Assembly (NCBI GenBank): GCA_026709935.1
Contig: JAPOSC010000052.1
Coordinates: 1-51,447, forward strand
Origin: Thiotrichales bacterium
GTDB lineage: Bacteria; Pseudomonadota; Gammaproteobacteria; HK1
DNA: 51,447 nt
Reading direction: 5' to 3'
The notes under the pieces were generated by a model. The model searched no databases. It was given only the letters and a program-made list of their open reading frames with translations, and was not told the origin of the DNA. How positions within the stretch are numbered: the first letter of the stretch is position 1; each line of letters starts with the position of its first letter. Both the position numbers and the translations under genes were made by a program. Of the stretch, positions 9,400 to 17,171 are shown piece by piece.

Positions 9400-9555
9400 G
9401 TCCCTTTCGAAACCACCGAAGTCGAGGTGATCAAGGAGGGGGACTGCCTCACGTTGCGCCCGCGCGGCAAGGACTGGTCCGCGTACTTCAACTCCGAGAC
9501 TCGTGGCTCGCTGCCGGCGCGTTGTCAACCGCCCATCTCGGAACTGGATGGCTGA
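9400..9555 (+). pseudogene. remnant of a VapB-type antitoxin (C-terminal half)
   Basis: The plus strand reads VPFETTEVEVIKEGDCLTL followed by RPRGKDWSAYFNSE, which matches the C-terminal part of VapB/AbrB-type antitoxins (FE.DEVEV.KEGD.L.LRPR..DW...F). Two in-frame TAG codons (9373 and 9385) lie just upstream, and the expected start and NGRSQAVRLP segment are not in this frame; a frameshifted RLP-like stretch is visible nearby. A stop occurs at 9553-9555. No VapC PIN-domain toxin follows. The fragment is probably not translated. Confidence 0.6.
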
Positions 9556-9624
9556 GGTCGAACCTGCTTGGTGCTGTGGAGCGATCCGGGAAACGAGCAG
9601 GTTTCTCGCGACTTCCGAGCGGTG

Positions 9625-12600
9625 TCATGCAAGCGCCGCGTCGAGCACTCTTGTGACGTGCAGTGCTTCGCGGCCGGCTCCGTCCCCTATCTGGTGGCGG
9701 CAGCTCGTGCCGCCCGCGACGATGATGGTGTCCTGATCCGCCGTTCGTACCGCTGGCAGGAGGTCGAGTTCGCCCATCGCCATCGATGTCTCGAAGTTGG
9801 CGGCCTCGTAGCCGAAGGCCCCGGCCATGCCGCAGCAGCTCGATGCGATGGTCTCGACTTCCAGGTCTGGCACGAGCCGCAGGGTGCTCTCCAGCGCCGG
9901 CATGACCCCGAACGCCTTCTGGTGGCAGTGGCCGTGCAGGAGGGCGCGCCGGGTGGGGATCGGGCGCAGGCGGAGATCGAAGTGCGACTCGCCGGCGGCA
10001 TCGGCGATCAACTCCTCGAACAGCATGAACCGGGCGTCACCCGCCTCCCGCGCGAAGCCGAGCGCGAGCGCCTCGTCGCGGAAGGTGAGCAGGCACGATG
10101 GCTCCAGGCCGACGACGGGGACTCCCCGCTCGATGAACGGTGCGAGCGCGGCGAGGGTGCGGGCAAGCTCCCGCAGGGCCTCGTCGAGGAGACCGGCGGC
10201 GAGGAACGTCCGGCCGCAGCACAGCGGGCGGCGTTCGCCGGACGGCGGCGCGGCGGGCCGGACCCGGTAGCCTGCCGCCTCCAGCACCCGTACCGCGGCG
10301 CGGGCGTTCTCGGGCTCGAACCAGGTGGTGAAGGTGTCGGCGAAGAGGACTACCTCGGGCCTTTCCTCCCGCGCGGCCGGCGAGCACCCGGCGCCACGGT
10401 CGGCGGACGCCGGCGCCACCACCGGTTGGTGCGTATCCTTGTCTTTCGCCGCCGGTGCCGCCGGCCGGGCACCGGATTCCGCGTCCGTTCGACCCCGGGC
10501 ATCGGGTCTTGCATCCTTCGCGCCCCGCACCGTCTCGCGCCCGTGACCCCCAATCTCCTCGGCCCGGAACGGGTCGTTCCGCCAGCGCGGCAGGGTGCGC
10601 TTCGCGCTCAGACCCAGCAGGCGTTCGGTCGCGGCCGGAAGTCCTGGAAGCCGGTCGCGCAGGTTCATCAGCCACGCCAGCCGGCTCGCGGCGGGCGCGT
10701 AACGGGGCAGGGATGCGACGAGGCGCTCGCGCAGCGACAGTCCGTGCCGCTTCCGGCGCTGGTGCAGGTATTCGATCTTCATCCGCGCCATGTCGACGCC
10801 GGTCGGGCATTCGCGCCGGCAGCCCTTGCACCCGACGCAGAGCGCCATGGTTTCCGCCATCGCGTCCGAGACGAGGGCGTCGGGGCCGAGCTGGCCGGTC
10901 AGCGCGAGGCGCAGGGTGTTGGCGCGCCCGCGGGTAACGTGGCGTTCGTCCATCGTCACCCGGTACGAGGGGCACATCACGCCGGGGCTCGCCTTCCGGC
11001 ACGTGCCGTTGTTGTTGCACATCTCGACCGCGCGGTCGAAGCCGCCCCACTCCGACCAGTCGAGCCCGGTCTCCACCGGGAGGGGCGCGTAGCCCGGCTT
11101 GTAGCGGAACAGCGTGCGGTCGTCCATGCGCTCGGGCCGGACGATCGTGCCGGGGTTGAACAGACCACCGGGGTCGAAGGCGTCCTTGACCTCCTCGAAC
11201 GCCCGCACCAACTGCGGGCCGAACATCGCCTCGTGGAATTCGCTCCGCACGATGCCGTCGCCGTGCTCGCCGGAGTGGGAGCCGCGGTACTCGCGCACCA
11301 TCTCGAAGCACTCCTCGGCGATGGCCCGCATGCGGCGCGCGCCGGCCTCGGCCTTGAGATCGATGATCGGGCGCACGTGCAGGGTGCCGACCGAGGCGTG
11401 CGCGTACCAGGTGCCGCGGGTGCCGTGGCGGGCGAAGATGGCGTCGAGGCGTCGGGTGTACTCGGCGAGGTCCTCGAGCCGCACCGCGCAGTCCTCGACG
11501 AACGAAACCGGCTTTCCGTCGCCCTTCATCGACATCATGATGTTGAGGCCCGCCTTGCGCACGTCCCACACCGCGCGCTGGAACGCGGGCTCCACCGCCT
11601 CGACCACCGCGCCGGGGTAACCGAGGTCCGCCATCAGCGTGACGAGCCGGGCGAGCCGGGCGAGGAGGGCGGCGCGGTCCTCGCCCGCGAACTCGACCAG
11701 CAGCAGTGCGTCGGGCGCACCGCGCACGAACCGCTCGACGGTGGGACGGAACGCTGCGATGTCGCGCGCGAGTTCGACCAGGGTGCGGTCGACCAGCTCC
11801 ACCGCGCTCGGCCCGAGGGCCACGATGTGCTGTGTGGCGGACATCGCCTCGTGGAACGCCGGGAAGTGGCAGATGCCCAGCACGCGGTGGGCCGGTATCG
11901 GCTGAAGATCCAGCTCGACCGCAGTGAAGAACCCCAGCGTGCCCTCGGATCCGACCAGCAGGTGCGCCATGTTGTGGCCGCCGGCGGACATGGCATCCGG
12001 CCTTCCACCCGGTCCGCCGGTATGGGCACCGGCGCCGGTTGTGCCGCTGGCCATGCTTTCGGCCATGCTGTCGCCGGTGCCGGTGGTGCCGGTGGTGCCG
12101 GTGGTGCCGGTGGTGCCGGCGCCGATCGTGCCGCGAATCGCGCCGCCCATGCCGGCGGGGAGGCCCGCGCCGTGGCCGGGCACCAGGGTGTCGATGTTGT
12201 AACCGCCGACCCGCCGGAGCAGGGCGGGGAAGCGGCGCGCGATCTCGTCCGCTTCACGGGCGCCGAGCGCGCGCATGCGGCGCACGAGATCGGAGTAGGG
12301 CCCGTCGCCGGTGAGCCCCGCGAGGTTCCCCGTGACCTCGCCGAACCGCACCGCGCTCCCGTCCGCGAGGATCGCGTCGATGGCGTGGACGTTATGCACC
12401 ATGTTGCCGTAGCGGATGGAGCGGGAGCCGCAGGAGTTGTTGCCTGCCATGCCTCCGATGGTGGCGCGGTTGGCGGGGGAGACGTCGACGGGGAAGAAGA
12501 GCCCCCGGGGTCTGAGCCAGGCGTTCAGCCCGTCGAGCACGATCCCGGGTTCGACCGTGACGCGCCGTGCGTCTTCGTCGAAGCGGACCACCCGGTCGAG

Positions 12601-12894
12601 GTACTTGCTCGTGTCGACCACTACCGCCTCGCCGACCGTCTGCCCGCACTGCGACGTGCCGGCGCCGCGCGGCAGGACCGGGGCCCCGGCTTCGCGGCAC
12701 ACCGCGATGGTGCGCGCGATGTCCTCCGCGCTACGCGGCACCACCACCCCGATCGGCTCGATCTGGTAGATGGAAGCGTCGGTGGCGTAACGGCCCCGGC
12801 TCGCGGGGTCGAACCACACCTCGCCCTCGATCTCGCGCCGCAGGCGGGCGGCGAGCCCCGGGTCTCCCGGACGCAGGTGCGAACGGTGTCTCAT
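9625..12894 (-). CDS. FAD-binding and (Fe-S)-binding oxidoreductase, 2-hydroxyacid dehydrogenase type
   Basis: A 1089-aa fusion like YdiJ-type proteins: a VAO/PCMH FAD domain (about residues 45-240, continuing after an insertion), the FAD-linked oxidase C-terminal domain, an Fe-S domain and a CCG domain. Visible motifs are PRGAGTSQCGQ and NNSCGSRSIRYGN in the FAD domain, CVGCKGCRRECPTGVD near residue 690, and CCG-type cysteines (LCCGRTF near 892, SSCCGMAGAFGYE near 1017). Relatives oxidise D-2-hydroxyglutarate, D-lactate or glycolate and pass electrons to the respiratory chain. An unusual Gly/Thr-rich low-complexity insertion sits at about residues 255-310. The ATG at 12894 overlaps the stop of the truncated aminotransferase ORF as ATGA; no separate ribosome binding site is evident. 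The exact hydroxyacid is not known. Confidence 0.85.
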   Translation of the reverse strand: MRHRSHLRPGDPGLAARLRREIEGEVWFDPASRGRYATDASIYQIEPIGVVVPRSAEDIARTIAVCREAGAPVLPRGAGTSQCGQTVGEAVVVDTSKYLDRVVRFDEDARRVTVEPGIVLDGLNAWLRPRGLFFPVDVSPANRATIGGMAGNNSCGSRSIRYGNMVHNVHAIDAILADGSAVRFGEVTGNLAGLTGDGPYSDLVRRMRALGAREADEIARRFPALLRRVGGYNIDTLVPGHGAGLPAGMGGAIRGTIGAGTTGTTGTTGTTGTGDSMAESMASGTTGAGAHTGGPGGRPDAMSAGGHNMAHLLVGSEGTLGFFTAVELDLQPIPAHRVLGICHFPAFHEAMSATQHIVALGPSAVELVDRTLVELARDIAAFRPTVERFVRGAPDALLLVEFAGEDRAALLARLARLVTLMADLGYPGAVVEAVEPAFQRAVWDVRKAGLNIMMSMKGDGKPVSFVEDCAVRLEDLAEYTRRLDAIFARHGTRGTWYAHASVGTLHVRPIIDLKAEAGARRMRAIAEECFEMVREYRGSHSGEHGDGIVRSEFHEAMFGPQLVRAFEEVKDAFDPGGLFNPGTIVRPERMDDRTLFRYKPGYAPLPVETGLDWSEWGGFDRAVEMCNNNGTCRKASPGVMCPSYRVTMDERHVTRGRANTLRLALTGQLGPDALVSDAMAETMALCVGCKGCRRECPTGVDMARMKIEYLHQRRKRHGLSLRERLVASLPRYAPAASRLAWLMNLRDRLPGLPAATERLLGLSAKRTLPRWRNDPFRAEEIGGHGRETVRGAKDARPDARGRTDAESGARPAAPAAKDKDTHQPVVAPASADRGAGCSPAAREERPEVVLFADTFTTWFEPENARAAVRVLEAAGYRVRPAAPPSGERRPLCCGRTFLAAGLLDEALRELARTLAALAPFIERGVPVVGLEPSCLLTFRDEALALGFAREAGDARFMLFEELIADAAGESHFDLRLRPIPTRRALLHGHCHQKAFGVMPALESTLRLVPDLEVETIASSCCGMAGAFGYEAANFETSMAMGELDLLPAVRTADQDTIIVAGGTSCRHQIGDGAGREALHVTRVLDAALA
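12079..12114. repeat. four perfect 9-bp tandem repeats (GCCGGTGGT) inside the FAD/Fe-S oxidase gene
   Basis: Four exact copies of GCCGGTGGT, flanked by partial copies. On the coding (minus) strand they encode Gly-Thr-Thr units at about residues 260-272. The length is a multiple of three, so copy-number change keeps the frame. It lies within a larger low-complexity insertion rich in Gly, Thr, Ser and Met. Confidence 0.9.
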
Positions 12895-13130
12895 GGGTGA
12901 AGGGCCGGGAAGGGTGGGAAGACCGGGATGGTCGGGATGGTCGGGGTGGCCGGGATGGATAGGAAGGGCAGGATGGATGGGAGATGTCGTGGCGGTGGCA
13001 TCCCGTCATGTCCGCGTCCGTTGCCGGGAGACATGTCGAGGGTCGGATGCTCGGTGGCGCGCAGGATCCGATCGGGAACGTTGGTGGGGCCGGGAGTGCG
13101 GAGAGAGCGCCAGTCGGCCTGGTGGATCAT
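12891..13130 (-). pseudogene. truncated N-terminus of an alanine/serine-glyoxylate aminotransferase, running into a repeat-encoded Pro-rich tail
   Basis: The ORF begins MIHQADWRSLRTPGPTNVPD and continues RILRATEHPTLD, which matches the start of class V serine/alanine-glyoxylate aminotransferases (PGPTNVP.R.LRAM..P..D). Homology stops after about 32 residues; the rest (to 79 aa) is Pro/Ile-rich sequence encoded by the minisatellite at 12903-12990. The PLP-binding lysine domain is absent, so it cannot be an active transaminase. A GGGAG precedes the ATG by about ten bases. The stop overlaps the FAD/Fe-S oxidase start (ATGA), so the remnant may still deliver ribosomes to that gene, as an inactivated operon partner or leader peptide. 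Loss of a glyoxylate aminotransferase next to a hydroxyacid oxidase would be metabolically coherent. Confidence 0.6.
12903..12990. repeat. imperfect G/A-rich minisatellite (about 9-10 bp units, GGGATGGTC-like)
   Basis: A run of imperfect units such as GGGATGGTC, GGGGTGGCC and GGGATGGAT, purine-rich on the plus strand. It covers the 3' part of the truncated aminotransferase ORF and ends just before the oxidase start. It may mark the site where the aminotransferase body was lost. Confidence 0.7.
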
Positions 13131-13505
13131 GGTCGAGCGTCTCCCGGGAATCGGCGGGCAGCGCGCGAGGCTGCCTGAATACCTGCTTGCCGGGCGCAGT
13201 GTACGCCGGGAACCGGGTGCGGTCCCATTTGTACGCCACCGCCCGGATGCAGCAGCAATGATGCATCGTGGACGTGTGCGCTTCGATGATGTCACGGTAC
13301 ATCTTGCGGCCGTGCTCCCTCGCATGCGGAGGGTTGCTCCGGGTCGCCGATGACCCTAGTGACTGGAGCCGTGCTTCCTCGCGCGCGGGGGTTGCTGGCC
13401 GCTCGGCCGAATTGTTCCGATCTCGCACCCAGGAAGGAGATGCCGGTTTCAACTTGCGCTGAAATATCGACACCAATCCCTCCGTCCAGCGACAATGAAC
13501 CGCGG

Positions 13506-13650
13506 GTCCGGACTTGCCGAACGAAGTGCGCGTCCGGACCTGTCGGACGGAATGCATTTCCAGCGCACCGGACGGAATACGAGTCCGGACCTGCCGGACG
13601 GAATACGTGTCCGGACCTGCCGGACGATCCTTCTGTCCGATCGGGACGAT
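13506..13650. repeat. tandem 26-bp repeats, each with a GTCCGG-N5-CCGGAC dyad
   Basis: Units start at 13506, 13532, 13558 (diverged left half), 13583 and 13609, with a partial sixth at 13635. The period is 26 bp (one unit 25). The best units read GTCCGGACCTGCCGGAC followed by GGAATACG-type sequence, so each holds an inverted repeat able to form a short hairpin or bind a dimeric protein. The array ends about 30 nt before the second mttB-family gene. There are no unique spacers, so it is not CRISPR. The remaining stretch 13131-13500 shows no convincing gene on either strand. Confidence 0.85.
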
Positions 13651-13678
13651 CCTGCGCCGCGCGGCGGCGGGAGGCACC

Positions 13679-15238
13679 ATGAGCGAGGCGGCGGTCAGCG
13701 GTCGGCGAATGGGCGGACGGACAGCGCGGCGCAAGCTCCGGGCCGCTCCGTTGCGCGAGGAAGAGAAGGCGGTGCGCCCCGGCATGATCGGCGGTCGCTA
13801 TCGGCCCCTCGACGAGAGCGGAGTGCGGCGGATCCACACTGCGGTGCTCGACGTGCTGGAGCGGATCGGGCTGTCCGAGGCCATTCCGAGCTGCATCGAG
13901 GCGGTCACTGCGGCCGGAGGGCGGCTGAGCCCCGAAGGCCGGCTCCTCTTCCCGCGCGCGCTGGTCGAGGACACGGTGGCGAGCGCCACCCGCGACATCG
14001 TGCTGCACGGTCAGAACCCGCGGCACGACCTGGAGCTTTCCGGAAACAAGGTGTACTTCGGCACCGCCGGCGCCGCGGTGCACATGGTCGACCCCCGCAC
14101 CCGCGAGTACCGGGAGTCCACCTTGCAGGATCTCTACGACATCGCCCGCCTCGTCGACACCCTGGAGCATATCCACTTCTTCCAGCGCCCCATCGTCTGC
14201 CGCGACCTGGAAGACCCGCGCGACCTCGACTTCAACACCTGCTACGCCGCCGTTGCCGGAACGTCCAAGCACGTCGGTTCGAGCTGGGTGCAGCCTGAGC
14301 ATGTCGACGAGTCGATCGCGATGCTGCACCGGATCGCGGGCGACGAGGCGCGCTGGCGAGCCCGACCCTTCGTCAGCATGTCGAGCTGCTTCGTGGTGCC
14401 GCCGCTGCGCTTTGCCGAGGACGCGTGCCGCTGCCTCGAAGCGGGGGTGCGCGGCGGCATGCCCGTCCTGTTGCTGGCGGCGGGTCAGGCGGGCGCCACC
14501 AGCCCGGCGGCGCTCGCCGGCGCGGTGGTGCAGGAAGTGGCTGAGGTCCTGGCCGGGCTCGTCTACGTCAATGCCCTGTCTCCCGGGCACCCCGCGATCT
14601 TCGGGACATGGCCGTTCGTCTCCGATCTGCGCACCGGGGCGATGAGCGGGGGGAGCGGCGAGCAGGCGGTGCTGATGGCCGCGTGCGCGCAGATGGGCCG
14701 GTTCTACGACCTCCCGACCGGCATCGCCGCCGGCATGGCGGATTCGAAGCTCCCCGACGCCCAGGCCGGCTACGAGAAGGGATACACCACGGCGCTCGCC
14801 GGCCACTCCGGGGCGAACCTCGTCTACGAGTCGGCCGGCATGCTCGGCAGCCTGCTCGGAGCGTGTCCGGAGAGTTTCGTGATCGACAACGACATGCTCG
14901 GCGCCGTCAACCGTTCGGTGCGGGGCGTCGACATCGACGATGAGAGCTTGTCGGTCGAATCCATGCGCGAGGTATGCATGGAGGGTCCGAACCACTTCCT
15001 CGGCCACCCGCAGACGCTGGGGCTGATGCAGCGCGAGTACGTCTACCCGGAGGTCGGCGACCGCGCGAGTCCCAAGGAGTGGGGCGAGCAGGGCTCGACG
15101 GACATCGTCGAGCGCGCGGCCGAGCGGGTGCGCGAGACCCTGGCCCGCCACTACCCGACGCACATTCCGCCGGACGTGGACGCGCGCTTGAGGGCGGAGT
15201 TCCGGGTGCGGCTGAAGCCGCCGGCCGGCCACCGGTAG
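13679..15238 (+). CDS. trimethylamine methyltransferase (MttB) family protein, second copy
   Basis: A 519-aa MttB-superfamily protein, diverged from the copy at 2.6-4.2 kb but sharing SKLPDAQAGYE and the overall barrel pattern (FGTAGAAVHMVDP, VGSSWVQPEHVDESI, PAIFGTWPFVSDLRTGAMSGG). No amber codon interrupts it. The ATG at 13679 has GGGAGG four bases upstream. The frame is open further upstream, but that part is encoded by the 26-bp repeats and is not credible protein. It should demethylate a quaternary or tertiary amine onto a corrinoid or other acceptor. No corrinoid protein gene is adjacent. The repeat array in front may control expression. Confidence 0.85.
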   Translation: MSEAAVSGRRMGGRTARRKLRAAPLREEEKAVRPGMIGGRYRPLDESGVRRIHTAVLDVLERIGLSEAIPSCIEAVTAAGGRLSPEGRLLFPRALVEDTVASATRDIVLHGQNPRHDLELSGNKVYFGTAGAAVHMVDPRTREYRESTLQDLYDIARLVDTLEHIHFFQRPIVCRDLEDPRDLDFNTCYAAVAGTSKHVGSSWVQPEHVDESIAMLHRIAGDEARWRARPFVSMSSCFVVPPLRFAEDACRCLEAGVRGGMPVLLLAAGQAGATSPAALAGAVVQEVAEVLAGLVYVNALSPGHPAIFGTWPFVSDLRTGAMSGGSGEQAVLMAACAQMGRFYDLPTGIAAGMADSKLPDAQAGYEKGYTTALAGHSGANLVYESAGMLGSLLGACPESFVIDNDMLGAVNRSVRGVDIDDESLSVESMREVCMEGPNHFLGHPQTLGLMQREYVYPEVGDRASPKEWGEQGSTDIVERAAERVRETLARHYPTHIPPDVDARLRAEFRVRLKPPAGHR

Positions 15239-15279
15239 CGCAAGGATGCTGGCCAGGGTCCGTAGAGAACGGAATGCCA

Positions 15280-15355
15280 TCGCAATTTAATTTATTACTC
15301 AAAATATTAATAACAATCCGACTTGTCCAGATTTGCTTAACAGGGGCGTTACCCC
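15280..15355 (+). promoter_or_regulatory. AT-rich upstream region of the fic gene
   Basis: About 55 bp (roughly 15282-15335) are strongly AT-rich, with TTTAATTTATTACTC and AATATTAATAA, in sharp contrast to the flanking GC-rich DNA. Several TATAAT-like hexamers are present, so a promoter is likely, but no single -35/-10 pair stands out. AGGGG lies about nine bases before the GTG start of fic. The composition suggests imported DNA. Confidence 0.45.
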
Positions 15356-16516
15356 GTGCACCGTGGCGAAACCGGCCGGTACGAGACCACGACCGTCGGC
15401 GGCGAGACCGTCCGGGCGTTCGTGCCTGCACGCCTGCCTCCGGAGCCTGCGTTGGACCTGGGCGCTTTGCAAGATCCTCTGGAGAAGGCGTTGCTGGCGC
15501 TGGGCCGCGTGGATGGCCTCTCGAGGTTGCTGCCGGACACACACCTTTTTCTCTACCGTTACGTCCGGAAGGAGGCCGTGTTGTCCTCCCAGATCGAGGG
15601 CATACAATCGTCTCTGTCCGATCTCCTGCTCTTCGAGGTGGACGAGGCGCCCAGTGTCCCACTCGACGACGTCGTGGAGGTGTCCAACTACGTCGCGGCG
15701 CTGGAGCACGGGCTGCGGAGACTGCGCGAGGGCTTTCCTCTCTGCAACCGCCTCATTCGGGAAATGCACGCCGAGCTGCTGTCAGGCGGCCGGGGCAGCG
15801 ACAAGATGCCGGGCGAGTTCCGGCGCTCGCAGAACTGGATCGGGGGCAGTCGGCCCGGAACGGCGCGATTCGTTCCGCCACCGCCCAACGCGGTCCTCGA
15901 ATGTATGTCCGATCTGGAGCGATTCTTTCACGAGCCGGACTCCGGGTTGCCGGTGCTCCTTCGCGCGGGCCTTGCGCATGTTCAGTTCGAAACCATCCAT
16001 CCATTCCTGGACGGCAATGGTCGGATCGGGCGCCTGCTGATCGCCTTGATGTTGTGTCATGAGCGGGTGCTGCACGAGCCGCTGCTGTATCTGAGCCTCT
16101 ACTTCAAGACGCGTCGCGACGAGTACTACGCGCTGCTCAACGAGGTGCGGCAGACCGGCGACTGGGAGTCGTGGTTGGTGTTCTTTCTCGAAGGGGTGGT
16201 ACAAACCGGAGAGGAGGCGGTCTCGACCGCGCAGCGGCTGCTCGCGTTGTTCGAGGAGGACCGGGCGCGAATCCAGCCGACGGGTCGCGCCGCGGGCTCG
16301 GCATTGCGCGTTCACCGGGCGTTGCAGGAACGTCCCATCGTGTCCCTCCAGAAACTGGTTGACCGGACGGGTCTTTCGTTTCCCGCGGTGTCCGCCGGAA
16401 TGAAGATTCTGGAGAACCTGGGAGTGGCGCAGGAACTGACCGGCAGGAGGCGCAATCGCCTGTTCGGGTATGGCCGCTACGTCGCCATTCTCGGCGAGGG
16501 GACCGAGCCGCTGTGA
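15356..16516 (+). CDS. Fic family protein (AMPylase-type), with N-terminal inhibitory motif
   Basis: A 386-aa Fic/DOC protein. The catalytic motif HPFLDGNGRIGR lies near residues 213-226; its His and Asp/Glu-position residues transfer AMP from ATP to target hydroxyls. An (S/T)xxxE(G/N) inhibitory helix, SSQIEG, is near residue 77, which is the intramolecular (class II) arrangement, so no separate antitoxin is needed. The C-terminal 70 residues look like a winged helix (LQKLVDRTGLSFPAVSAGMKI). The length and layout match bacterial Fic-wHTH proteins, whose targets are mostly unknown. The start is GTG at 15356. It follows an AT-rich patch and stands alone among metabolic genes, which suggests horizontal acquisition. 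Confidence 0.88.
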   Translation: MHRGETGRYETTTVGGETVRAFVPARLPPEPALDLGALQDPLEKALLALGRVDGLSRLLPDTHLFLYRYVRKEAVLSSQIEGIQSSLSDLLLFEVDEAPSVPLDDVVEVSNYVAALEHGLRRLREGFPLCNRLIREMHAELLSGGRGSDKMPGEFRRSQNWIGGSRPGTARFVPPPPNAVLECMSDLERFFHEPDSGLPVLLRAGLAHVQFETIHPFLDGNGRIGRLLIALMLCHERVLHEPLLYLSLYFKTRRDEYYALLNEVRQTGDWESWLVFFLEGVVQTGEEAVSTAQRLLALFEEDRARIQPTGRAAGSALRVHRALQERPIVSLQKLVDRTGLSFPAVSAGMKILENLGVAQELTGRRRNRLFGYGRYVAILGEGTEPL

Positions 16517-16619
16517 CCGGCCGCTCTCCGAGCGCGCCTTCAAAGATGCCACCGAAGCCGCCCTGCTGCGGCACGGTCCGAACCGACGTCCGGCCCCCCG
16601 GTGCCGCCCCCGGTTCGGC

Positions 16620-17003
16620 TCAGTCGCTGCCGTCCATCTCGTCGAGGACTCGCCGTGCGATCCGGAAGCTCTCCACTCCGGCCGGGATCCCGCAGTAGAT
16701 CGCGATCTGGTGCAGCACGTCCTTCAGCTCGTCGCGTGTGACCCCGTTGCGGATTGCGCCGCGGAAGTGCAGCTCGAACTCGTGGCTGCGGCCGAGCGCG
16801 GCCAGCATGCCGAGGTTCAGGATGCTGCGCTGCTTGCGATCGAGGTGGGGGCTGCCCCAGATCTCGCCCCAGCAGTACTCGGTGACGAGGTTCTGGAACT
16901 CGCGGTTGAAGTCGGTGGCGCCCTGCATCGCCCGGTTGACGTACTCGTCCCCGAGCACCTCCGAGCGTACCTTCAGTCCGGTCTCGTAGCGTTCTCGATC
17001 CAT
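16620..17003 (-). CDS. carboxymuconolactone decarboxylase (CMD) family protein
   Basis: A 127-aa CMD/AhpD-fold protein resembling PcaC: EYCWGEIWGSPHLDRKQRS, then LNLGMLAALGRSHEFELH and HQIAIYCGIPAG. The domain is all-helical and forms oligomers. PcaC itself decarboxylates 4-carboxymuconolactone in protocatechuate degradation, but no other pca gene is in the window, and many family members act as thiol peroxidase-like or unknown accessory proteins. The classic redox CxxC of AhpD is absent. It is the last gene of a minus-strand run after the second dimethylglycine-dehydrogenase-type gene (168-nt gap). A specific function is not assigned. Confidence 0.85.
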   Translation of the reverse strand: MDRERYETGLKVRSEVLGDEYVNRAMQGATDFNREFQNLVTEYCWGEIWGSPHLDRKQRSILNLGMLAALGRSHEFELHFRGAIRNGVTRDELKDVLHQIAIYCGIPAGVESFRIARRVLDEMDGSD

Positions 17004-17171
17004 GGGTGCGGCTCTCCGTGATGATGTGAACAGATGTCCCCGGGACCGGTCCTCGCCGGGATCCGGTCGGGCCGGTAGCCCGGAAGTTTCATCGATTCGC
17101 GAAGCGAGGGCGCGGCGAAAGCAGTCAGCTCTGCGCCCGCAGCCGGGAATCGGTGAAATTTCCGAGGTAGG

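Noticed and set aside
9568..12900. Long open frame (over 1100 codons) on the plus strand opposite the FAD/Fe-S oxidase
   Set aside because: It is antisense to a gene with clear domains. Its product is Arg/Gly/Ala/His-rich with no motif, as expected from high-GC codon bias.
13506..13650. CRISPR array
   Set aside because: Units are head-to-tail without unique spacers, and no cas gene is present.
2623..15238. Pyrrolysine-containing MttB
   Set aside because: Neither mttB-family frame contains an internal in-frame TAG, and no pyl genes are visible.
16620..17003. Protocatechuate pathway (pca) cluster
   Set aside because: Only a lone CMD-family gene is present; no other pca gene is nearby.
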